This document shows positions 23,201-35,200 of a stretch of 64,000 nucleotides of DNA, piece by piece. Position 1 is the first letter of the stretch; the number at the start of each line of letters is the position of its first letter. Source of the DNA: Aradus depressus (lineage: Eukaryota > Arthropoda > Insecta > Hemiptera > Aradidae); the NCBI GenBank assembly GCA_963662175.1, contig OY759218.1:20364480-20428479 (forward strand), read 5' to 3'. Below the pieces are notes generated by a model. That model saw only the letters and a list, made by a program, of their open reading frames with translations. It had not been told where the DNA came from and did no database searches. A program made the position numbers and the translations under genes.

Positions 23201-26200
23201 AATTAATTTGTTTTGACTCCCCTCTAAAGTAGCTAAATGTCATTGGTTTATATCGTAATTTCACATTTCGCTGGCAGATGCATCGAAATAATATGAAAAG
23301 TGTTGACTTTTCAGGGCAACACAGCTCCAATATTTCAAGATATGTAATGTGGTCGACTGGCTACGAATCTGGCTTATTCATGTCAAACAGTTTCCGCACA
23401 ATAGTATCAAAATTCAGTCTATTCTGCCCCCCTCCATCTAATAGTTTTTCAACTCGAATTAAGTAGCGAAAGGATACTGGTTACTACTCTGTTGAAAATA
23501 TTTTCCCTTCCTAATAATTTCTCATAAACGGGGGTATAAAAATATGTCCCAGTAACGGAATACGTGAGCATACAATGTTTTTTTGTGCTGAAAATTAAAA
23601 AATAAAGAATAGAAAAATTGAAAAATGTTGATGACTTTAGGTTTTTTCTTGAAAAGTACGAAAAATAAGTTAATGTGCCGGGTTGATTCTTAATAAGCGA
23701 AACGAATGACGAAAGCGGAATAAAGCTCAGCTTCTGGATCGGTATATTGATGAGCGAAGGTACTCAAAACATGTTTTGAGGCACTTTCGGTTTAAAATTT
23801 TGGGTTTTCAAATTTCTCCCGGGACCTACAAAAGGAAAGGAAACTGCTGTAAGTTTTCAGGTTTATAGACCTATGTATGTAGGAGTGCCTTAGAGTTAGA
23901 TCAGAATGTGTGCGACTATTGCATTTTATGTACTGGTGATTGTTGAAACACCAGCGGATATCTCCATAACGATGCGGCGGCTTTTGAACAAAAGACTGAA
24001 AGGAGGTCGCGAGAGCCAGCGTACACAATTTTTCAACTTCATTCTACAAGAAAAAAAAAGTCGGTCCACTTTTCCCTTTAATTCGCGTTGTTATGGAGAC
24101 ATTCGCTATTACCAAGTATATAAAGATTTTTAAATCAGTTAAGAAATCATTGAAAGTTCAGTGTATTGTGCGTTATGACTCATCGCCGTTTCACCAAGAT
24201 AATCTACTCTTGAAATTTGAGAACTTTGAATCGTTAACATTTTTCCATTTTTTATTTTTATTGAGAGTGCTTGACTAGTATTTATGTTTGTTAGAAGCAG
24301 TGCCACTTGTGCCGCAAAATGAATATAATACCAGCTACTCGGTTTTTCGACGCCCCTTAGAAATTTTTTTTTACTCTCCTACTAGTTAGAGATTCATTAA
24401 ACTTTCAGGATGTCCGAAAACTATTCAAAATTGACTCGAAATGTTGCCCACCATTTTGAAACAAAATCAATAGGCTACAGTGAGAATGTGGTCATATTGA
24501 AAAGTAAACTATATTGCCCCTCCTGATTTTTTTTACGACACGCTCAGTCCGCATTTACGATTTATGATGAAAGAACTTTAGAAAAGTAAAGTTTTGTTAA
24601 GAATCTAGTTTCCACATAAATCAAATAAACGTTCAGGGAAACTGATCTGAAAAAAATAGAATACAGTGGAATTTTTATGTTTAATCTAATCATTACAAAG
24701 ATTTGTTCGGTCTACTAAAAATTCGGATTAGCAAAGAATTTTAAAAAGTGTAGCTGCATCAATGATAATTTATTAAGCACAATTTCCTGGGGATGAAACA
24801 AACCTTGGAATTTCCTCCCTTTTCTTTTTAATATCAGATACAGTTGCTAGACAACACACCAAATGCTCAAGAAATAGTCACAATATCGGTAGTATTGGCT
24901 GTTTATTTTTATGTTTTTCATAATTTAAAAAAAAAAAAACGATAAGCAAGATCCAAAAAATCAGCACTACACAAAATTGATTTTTCGATACATGTCAATA
25001 CCCATTACGTAAGTTAATAATCACTATATATATACATATCTATATATATATATATATTATATATAGGTATATATATACACTTTTTTTTTTTTTTAGATTT
25101 TAGTAGTTCCTAAATTAACTAATTAACCAGATCTAAAGAATAAAGGATTCACCGTAGCTGAACTGTCATAGTCCTCTTTAGCAGCATAAAAAGTTGTAGA
25201 CAATGAAGCAACGGTTACTTTTGGTTGTGGCGAAGACGCAGACTGGGTCCGTTCGCGGTCGGAAGACTCCAGAAGTGCGACCGCCCGCTCCCGAGCCTCG
25301 TCGGCCATTTTTCCAGGTGACGAAATCCGATCACGGCTTCTTAATTTGTCATCGTTGTCTGGAAACTGCCTTTCACTTGACTCTGAGGAAAAAAAAAAAA
25401 AAAACATAAAATAAACATATTATACGTGTTACTCTTGTATTTACTAACACGCCCGGTTAATAGTTCACCGATCCCGAATATTTCCCAAAAGTGATATACA
25501 ATGATTATACAGTGTAAACTCCATTTAACGCCACTCGATTCAACGACAAACGCCCTAATACATCGAAATTACTTGAATCTGGTTGGTTTATCTTCTTGTC
25601 CATACAATGATACACTCTATGTAGCATCACATCCACTCTAAATAACGACAAACTCCCTAAAACATCGAAATTACTTGAATCTGGTTGGTTTATCTTGTTG
25701 TCCATACAATGATACACTCTATGTAGCATCACATCCACTCTAAATAACGACAACAATACGTCATTACTAAGCAATAAACAGTACTTTCAAGTTGCCCAAA
25801 TTAATAAGAACTGCAGCTGTGTACGGTCTTTTGTTTGTTATTTTGTTGCTTTATTGTCTAGCACGTATTTACCTCGACTGTCGGCATCATACCTTAAAAT
25901 ACTGGAGCAGCAAAAAAAGTCAGACGAAGATAACAGACTATACGCAATAAGCGTTATTTGTATCAATATTAATGTTTGTTGTTTGTAAATTTTATATTTT
26001 ATTAGTAAATACATATTATAATAGTAAAATACTATTAAATGTAATGTAATATGTATTGATTTTTCTTCTCTTCATTTAACGACAACTCTCAATAACGCCA
26101 TAAAATGCGCAGTCCCTTAAGTGTCGCTATATAGAGTTTACACTGTATTCAGTTAATTATTGTGACTCTTGCCCGGGCTTTAACTACGAGGTCGTATCGC

Positions 26201-29200
26201 CTACTACCAGAGCACTCTTTCGTCGCTCTAGTGGACATGAGCCCGATCCTCTAGTGGGAATCCTACCCAGGTTTATTCACCTAGGCTAGGTGTCTTTAAC
26301 GAGTACCAGACATCGTACAGATTCGGGACCATCGCTTAACGTCCCATCCGAAAGATGGCGTGCTTAAGGTTTTTTCACCTCCCAGATAAAAAACCTAAGG
26401 GCCACGAACGTGTTTCGAACCAACGATCTAGAGCTCAGTAAGCAAATATCGCTACCTTTGAGCTACCGGCGCCCTCTGCAATTATTATATTTATAGCGTC
26501 CAAAACTTACAACTCCTTACCTTTACACTTTAAATCAAATTTGTCCTAGAAAACTTTTTTTAGAGCTCTTAAAGCTTGACTGTTTGTTAAGCTTAAAAAA
26601 TTTAATTCACTTATGAATATTAATATTGTAGACTTAGAAATGTCTTGTGAGTTTTCTAGGTTTGTTCTGTTTCTTCTCTGTACTCATTTTTATTATTATT
26701 ATTATTTTGTAATTTAATGGGATAATATCTCTTTTTAAAATCAGCTATCAATCTTACCTAAAATGATAATATATTTTTTCTCCTGAAAGCCCTTGAAATA
26801 AGCTTTCGCATGATAAGTCACATGGTGACTTTCAGAAAATCTGGAGATGTTCCCTTCCGAAAATATGATTTTTCATGGATGCTTATCTCAAGTAATGTAG
26901 GAAGGTAATTAGGTAATCAAAGTATGTTCGAACAAACTATGTTAATTTCTGAAAGACCTTTAAAATGAGGTACAACATAAGCCGACTATCCATTAGAGAC
27001 TCTAAAATTAGTAGTGAACATGGTGCACCACTGGTGAAGGAAGAGTTAAATTTATGATATGGTTAGACAATGTAGGTCACTCGTTTTGAGCCCTCCTTCA
27101 AAATCTTAGGATCAGTCAAACATTGAGATATTCACATTTCTTCAAATTTTTGAACAACCGATATAATTGTATAATCAATGAACCTGGGGGAGGGTTTGGA
27201 GAAGGTGCACTTGCAGTATCGCTGTCAGCACCTCCAGGTACCTGCCCACAAATCTCCTCACAGCTCGAAGTGCTAGAACCCGAGTCTTCTTCATCAGAAT
27301 GTAAAGACTTTCTTCCTTCATGCACGTCCTGAAATGTATAAAAATAAATATTAAATAGTTGTACAAACGTTGAGAAACAAATTATGCTACGATAAATCGA
27401 TATTGTGTCCGATGTTGATTAAACGAGCGATGAACCAAAAAGAAAGAATTTTTCCTTAATTCTTGAAAAGTATGATATACATTATTGCGATATATGATAT
27501 GACAATATAGTGGAAAGAGACTGATAAGAATGAAAACATCATAAAACTTATTCAGCCTTGAAGCTTAAAGAAAATAAATATATGTTTAACTTTTTGTTCC
27601 TCAATTTATACTTCAGTGCAGTTTTCGCAGGAAAATTGTGAAAAGGCTAGGCATACAGACAACCGCCTATTTTTGAAAAAGTATTCCAATTATACTTTTG
27701 TTTCTTGTATATTCTAACGTACTGTAATAATTAGGGACAACAAAAAATATAAAAATAACATAAACAAATTAAATAATAAATAATTAAAACCTAATTTAAT
27801 GAATAAGCATTTGTATAAATTAAAAAAAAACTGAGAATGCTTATGCAGGGACAGAGTGGGAACACATGAATGGAGTCTCTGGCGGTGGGTACATGTAAGC
27901 TTGTTCACTGGCCATCGTCCTGTCCTAGATGACGAGGAACAGAAAGAACAAGCCCTCATTTTGCAAGTGCTGAGACAAGAGGATGAGAGTCTAGAATTAT
28001 TGGCGACCGATGGGGAATGCACCGAGCAGTGAGTGAGGATTTCTTGACGACTCCAAGAAACCTCCGGCAGCATGTGACTCAACATAAAAAAAAAACGGAT
28101 GAAGAGCAAGATACCACAGATCTACCCAGACAAATCACTACAAGTAAATATAAATTTCCATTCTATTAAAGAAAAACTAGTAATTATTCTCGCTATATCT
28201 AAAAAATAACGGTATGTAAAACTTGCTTTATAAAAAACAAAACAATAAAATAAAGTCTTGGAAATAAATTTTGAATATCACTACCAATTTTTAATAAAAT
28301 TACTCACCCCTAATTTAATTTTTTAAGAAAATAAATGTTAATTCGCTAGTTTGGGTAACGTGGTGATAAGCACTATTTCCACGTGGAGAAACATAAGGAT
28401 TTCATTTACCATTTACCCAAGGTAACGACTTCCACAATATGAAGGTAAGGATGTTACCAATACTTTAATCAAGGCTTTCAATTAGCCAATTAACAGGGCA
28501 GTATGAGCGTTGAATACGTTTTCGTTGTTTTTATAAATACAATTATAAACAAAACATTAAGTTATATTTACCTCCACATTGGAAAGAAGCTCATCTAATC
28601 CAAGTTTCTTATGAAAATTGTAGAAGAAATTCATACACTGATGTTGAGGCTTGCCAACCACTTGAGCCACTTGTGACCATCTCAGACCATGAAGTTTCAA
28701 ACCAGTCTTAAAAGCATCAATCTCCACCTCTGTCCACTGGAGGAGCAGAGAGCACTGATTGGGGCTCAGGACTGGAGCATCATCACCAGAATTAGTACTT
28801 TCAGAGACAACACCAACACCGATCCGCCGTAAGATTCGGTTAAAGCAGGCTGAACAACACTTGGTGATAGCATCACTTAATTCTGCAAACAAAAAAAAAA
28901 ATCATCAGTAAATCATCAGCAGTGTACGTACTCCTCAAGCTCGAATTAATTGTAATCAATCAAGTATTATCTTTCCTTTCAAACCCTTCTCTTACTGATT
29001 TGTCTGAAAACCATTGTCTTACTCAGGGACTTCTGAATCCTCATAAAAAACGTGTCGATACTTTCATAACATCAGCAGTAATTAAGGTTTTCCAGTTAAG
29101 CCTCCTTCGTCTACCAGGATGTTGTAGTTTTTGTTTCAAGAACAATGATGTGTGGCATATCATTTCAAAGGGTTCGACGAATCATATCAGAGTGGGGACA

Positions 29201-32200
29201 ATGTGGGAACAGCGTAACAAAATTTCATAATAGCACATTCTAAAATATGCTAAGAAGTAAATACAAGCCGTGGACCCTGCGGATGACAGGGAAAGAAACA
29301 ATTGAGTGGTTGACGCGAAAAAGGTTCTAAACGCCAAAATAACACTTCCTTCCTCTGCCATGTTGAGAACTACTGGTGGCTGTTAGAACCTTCTTCCATG
29401 AGGCTCAACGCTGACGGGGGCTCAATACTACCAACTGCTGCTATAACGACAAAAAAAAACTTCCCTACACAGTCCCTAGAGACCTATAGAACCTGATTCC
29501 ACAGAAATATCATTTTCGACTAAAGTGGCGCTTAGAACCTTTTTCGCGTCAACCACTCAATTAATCATGCAATTTCGACTCACCTTCCACCAAAAAATCA
29601 ATAAATTTAATGTGGTATTTTGGTTTGTAATTGGATATTTGTAAACGTAGAAATGGCCAGAAAGGTTGTGAATTAACACAACTGGAACAGAATGTCTATT
29701 GAAAATGATATATCAAATTCAACGAGATTTTAAGAATTTAAAATCGGTGGATAGCTAGCCATATTCTATTATCACAGTACTTACGAAACTCAGAAGCAAT
29801 AGGCTCTTTGATGGATGATGGAAGATCAAACCACTTGGCTGGGATGGGCCGAAGTCTTTTCACTCGATGTCCTTTCGCATTTGGACAGGTGGGAACTGGA
29901 CAATTGGTAAACCTGGATCGGACGGCTTTACACCGACACAGGTTACAGACTCTAGCATCTTCAGGGATCTCCTCCTCCTTCAGGCCGTACTGGCCAGCCT
30001 GGGACCGGGGCAGTGCTCGGGAGCAGGTCGACTCCGTCTTACATACCGCACAGGCCACACTTGGTAAGTTCTGATTCCCTGGAAATCACAAAAAAAAAAG
30101 TTATTATTATATGGAATGTTGGACACATTGATAACATGTCATTACATGAGTGAAAAAAAGTCGTCGGTGAATCACCGGCTATGTACTTCCCTAGCCAAAT
30201 TAATCAATTACGTCTTCGCTATACCTCTAAAGACAATCGACCGTTTGGGATAAACGTTAATAGTTCATAAAATAGCGACTTCTGAATCCTCATATTAAAT
30301 ATTGTGTCGATACATTAAATTACATCGGCAGTTATTAGAATATTTGTGTTGACCCCTGCTCTGGTCCTCCGCTTCCTGTTGACCGATTTCGCTGAAAATT
30401 ATTAGGTGCCATTCTTATAGGGGTTTGAATTTAAATAGAAAATCACATGTCGATAAATTCATTACATCGGCAGTTATTCAGATTTTTGAGTTGAGCTCCC
30501 CCTTCCCCATCGGCTGATTCCGCTTAAAACTAATAGGTGCGGTCATATGATTTTAAATATACATATGAAATTTCGTGTCAGTATAGTCATTACAAAGGCA
30601 GTTATCAGAGTATTGTGTTAAGCCTCTCCCCTAAACCCTCCTTCCCTTTGACCGATTTGACTGAAAATCAATATGTGTCGTCATTAGACGGTTCTGGATA
30701 CAAATATAAAATTTTGTGTCAATACAATCATTCTTTCGGGAGTTATCGTTTATCGTAGCAGTTATCGTAGAGATACACAGATATAGATACATTTATTTTT
30801 TTTTTGGAATCAGGAGGTCGGAAAACATGCAATTCCATTGAAAACTCCGCATCGAATTTCTAACCGATTGCATAACCTATACTTCGTACAGCTGGGGAAG
30901 TAAAAATTCTGAAAGGACTGGCTGCTATAGTCTTCCATCTTTGGAAGCCGTCAAAAAATCAAATTAAAGAAAGTACTTGCCCAATTATTAAATGGAAGTG
31001 CTGACAAATCAAATACCGAGTAAAATACAAGTAGTAAATATTTGTCAATTAGCACTTTGAGGGATATAATTAGGGAAGAGTAAGGAGGAATTTGGAGGAT
31101 AAGGGGGATGAGGCTGAGGGCTTATTCAAACATAATGTTAAACTGCCAGCTCATCTCAGGGTTAATACAAACAGAGCCCCCCTCACTAAACTCCAGCCCC
31201 TCCTCTCACCCCCTACCCACAATATTGTGTGTTTGTATAGCACTAAATACTCATTAACTGAAACTGAGAGGGTGAGCGAATAAGATTTAATCACTCAATA
31301 ACTCATTAAAATAATTGCGAAGAGTGGCCCCTGTGGTACGCGGAACATTTCTCAATTTTCAAAATATACAGGCTGACCCAATGCGACAATCTAGTGTCAC
31401 CCAGATAAGGCGGAAGAGTACGACAGTCAGAAAAGTCTCACAATCATAGATATATTTCCTGGCTACACAGATTTTTTGTTTTTCATTATGGAAAATGCAT
31501 TGGATCAAAAATCGATTTCGGAAATCGTAGAAAAAATGTTTAAATCAAAAACTGCCGATAGTCATTTTGTAGATAGCTCGCCCTGAAGAAATTGACATCT
31601 ATGTGCAGAAAGTTAGTTATTATGACTCATGCCCGATCTTTAACTACGAGGTCATATCGCCTACTACCTGAGCGCTCTTTTGTCGCTCTAGTGGCCCAAC
31701 TCTACAGTGGGAGTCCAAAGTTTTGCATACCCTAAATTTTTATTCACCTAGAGTAGGGTCTTTAACGTGTATCTGAAATCATACAGGCTTGGGATCATCG
31801 CTTAACGTCCCATCCGAAGGACGATGTGCTCAGGGTTTCTTCACTTCCCAGATGAAGAACCTAAGGGCCTCGGCACAGTTTCGAACCCGCGATCTTGTGC
31901 TCAGTAAGCAAGCATGCTACCGGCGGCCTCAAAAACCGAAAGTAAAAAAAATGGGAAAGGTTGAATTCTTTGAACCAGCAGTTAGGACCTGCCTCTACTT
32001 GGCTTATAATAATTCTATTATCCCTGTCCTTGTTAGTTATTGTGACTCATGTCCGAGCTTTAACTACGAGGTCGTATCGCCTACTACCAGAGTGCTCTTT
32101 CGTCGCTCTGGTGGACATGAGCTCTACTCTGTGAGTCAGAAATATTTTGTCTACCCAGGTTTATTTACCTAGAGGGTAGGGTTCCTTAGCGAGTACCTGA

Positions 32201-35200
32201 CATCGTACATGACCATCGCTTAAGCCTAGTTCGCACTATACTAGTAATTTAGTCAAGGCGAGTAATTTAGTAACTGAAACGACTAGAACTAACCAGAAAG
32301 TGGTTGCACAGTCGTGTAAGTATAGTGATAGTGACTGTGAGTGCCGAACCCTTCTGGTGAAAAATGAACAGGATGCAACGCAACACAGTAAATAATGTAA
32401 TGAAGCTTAGAACAGTGGGTATTTTGGAAGAGGTAAAAGAAGAAATTAGTGAGATGAAAGAAAAGAAAATATGGATAACAAAATGGATTAATAGAAGAGA
32501 TGAACTAGGAGCTACGAATTCTCTTCTCAGTGAAATTGCATTAGAAGATCCCAAAGAATATTTCGGAACTTTGAGAATTGCGGAAAGTTGTTTTAATTTT
32601 CTGTTAATGAAATAAATAATGAGCACAACTACAAGATCAGAATGAGCCGGACTTGTTTAGTGGATGATTTAAGTAAACAGTGCAGCGTGGAGGGGTGTTA
32701 CCAGCCTGAAAAATTAGAAATGAATGTATTGACTCGACTAAATCACTTACTAAACAACTCGACTAAATTGTCGTGGTTCACACACGATTAGGCCTGGTTT
32801 ACACGGGTATAGTAATCAGGAGAGTAGAGTAGCTAGTAGAGTGAACTCTACTAGCTACTCTACCACCTTTAATTTTTTTCCGGTTACACTCAGTAGAGTA
32901 GAGTACAGTAGTTGTTTGAAGTAAAATGGTGTTTAAAAAATTAAAGAAGAATTATTTGCCTAGAGTTTTAATGGCTCTAATAAGAGAGTTTGTGAAAGCG
33001 ATAGATGAAGAAATTAAAAGAGAAGAAAGAGTGTGGGTGAGAGAATGGCTCAAAAGAAGAGATTCACTCGGAGCAACATCGCTTCTACTAAAAGAGTTAG
33101 CCGAAGAGGATCAGTTAGAATATAAACGGTGTCTCAGGATGACACCAGAAAATTTTGAACAACTATTGAGCATGGTGAAAGACAAAATCCAACGCGAAGA
33201 TACGACGATGAGAGATGTTATAAAAGCTGAGGTTAAACTACAAATTACATTGAACTTGTACACTGCAACTAAACTCTACTTGATAATTGATGTTGTAGGT
33301 AGAGAAGATGTTTACACGGGTAGAGTGGAGAGGCTAGTAGAGTGGGAGTTGTGGTGGGGGTAAGTAGAGTAGAGTCCACTTTACTGCACGCGGTATAGTA
33401 CTCTACTCTACCAGCTACTCGCTACTCTACTCTACCCGCACAGTTTTTGGGGTTTCTACGGGTAGAGTTACTCTACTAACTGCTCTACTCTACTGATTAC
33501 TATACCCGTGTAAACCAGGCATTAGTTACTAAATTACTCGCCACTCGACTAAATTACTAGCATAGTGCGAACTAGGCTTTAACGTCCCAACCGGCCCTGC
33601 CCTTATAACAATAACAATACTTTATAGGGCATCCCAGCTAGGGGGAGGGGCATGGTGGCTAACATAGGGCTTTGGTCTCACCATGGTTGTGGGTTCGAAT
33701 CCCGTCCGGGAGAGCTTTATTTCGTATATTAAACATGAAACATGCAATAAACACGAATTTTCGCTATTTTACTTCCCCAGCTATATCAGTGGCAAATTGC
33801 AATAACCAGTTAACTGACACGAACCTGATTTCGAGATATTCATGTTTAAAGTATATGACATATAATTTATTGTAATATTTGATATATAAATGTTCAAGTT
33901 GATGTACAGAAATTCGTTTATAATATTCGTTTATAATATAATATATGACAGTTAACTGGTTATTACAAAATAATTCCAGTTAACTGATTCGGTTTTCCTC
34001 AAATCACAGTCATAAATATCAATTTAAACAATGGACTCATGGGGGAAATGAAAATTTAGATCAAAATACATATTTTTCTCAGAAAATCTCATTTTTTAAA
34101 AAAATGTCACTTAACTGGTTATTGCAATTGGCCACAGATATAATCAGTCAGACATTGGATGCTGAATTTTCAACGGAATTCAAGTTTTCCGATCTCCTGA
34201 TTCCAAAAATGAAAAAAAAAAAAGTATCCTGAACTCTCTAAGGACGACACCTATTGATTTTCAGTCAAATCAGCTGAGGGGCAGAAGGGGATTAGGGGAG
34301 AGGTAGAAAACGAAAAATCTAATTAATAACTGCTGTTGTAATGAATGTCTTGACACCAAATTTCATATGTAAATTCAAAACCATATAAAGACGATACCTT
34401 TTAATTTTAAGCGGACTCAGCCGGGGGAGGGGGGGGGGGGGGGGGGGGGGGGAGACCAGAGGGAGAGCTTAGCTCAGAAATCCTATAACCGCCGATATAA
34501 TGAAAGTGTCTACATTAGATTTTATACTTAAATTCAAAAACCCAAAGGAATGATACCTATTAATTTTCCGCGCAATCAGTTGAAGGAAAGGGGGGACCAG
34601 AGAAGGGGGGCTCGATTCAAATACCCTAAAATAACTGTCGATGTAATGAATGTATCGACACAACGGCAGTGATTAAACTTTTTATGTTAAGCATCCCCCT
34701 AATCCCCCCTCATCTTTGGCCGATTTGGATGGAAATATGTGTCGTGAGGGCGCCAGTAGCTCAGTGGTATGCGTGCTTGCCTTCTGAGCTCAAGAACCCG
34801 ACCAAGGCTCTTAGTTTATTTTATCTTGGAGGTAAAATAAACTTAAGCACGCTGTCCTTCGGATGGGACGTTAAGCGTTGGTACCGAGCCTGTACGATGT
34901 CAGGTACTCGTTAAAGACCCCCTGCCCTAGGTGAATGAAAATTTAGGTCAGGCAAAATTTAGGACTCCCACAGCAGAGTCGGGCTCATGTCCACCAGAGT
35001 GACGAAAGAGCGCACTGGTAGTAGGCGATATGACCTCGTAGTTAAAGCCCGGGCATGAGTCATAAAACCTAACCTAATACGTGTCGCCTTTATAGTGGTT
35101 TGAAGTAACACATTCATTCTATCAGGAGTTATCGAGTTCACTGACACACACACACACACACACGGGAATTTCACTTCAGTTATGTAATCGGTCATAACGT

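Larger units (their letters stand above)
32223..33578. mobile_element. Outer PIF/Harbinger element (non-autonomous), TTA duplication
   Basis: The ends are AGCCTAGTTCGCACTATACT and the reverse match AGTGCGAACTAGGCT, flanked by TTA (32220-32222, 33579-33581). The inverted ends extend about 50 bp (AGTAATTTAGTAACT on both). A Harbinger-like N-terminal frame lies at 32364-32616. A second Harbinger element sits inside at 32791-33521, so the original length was about 620 bp. The catalytic domain is absent. Confidence 0.88.

Noticed and set aside
25123..25152. Extension of Smr exon 9 to the donor TCTG|GTTAAT
   Set aside because: It would end in phase 1 and shift exon 10 out of frame; ACG|GTGAAT keeps the frame.
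32267..32626. Minus-strand 119-codon frame
   Set aside because: It overlaps the Harbinger N-terminal frame on the plus strand, which has the recognisable motif pattern.
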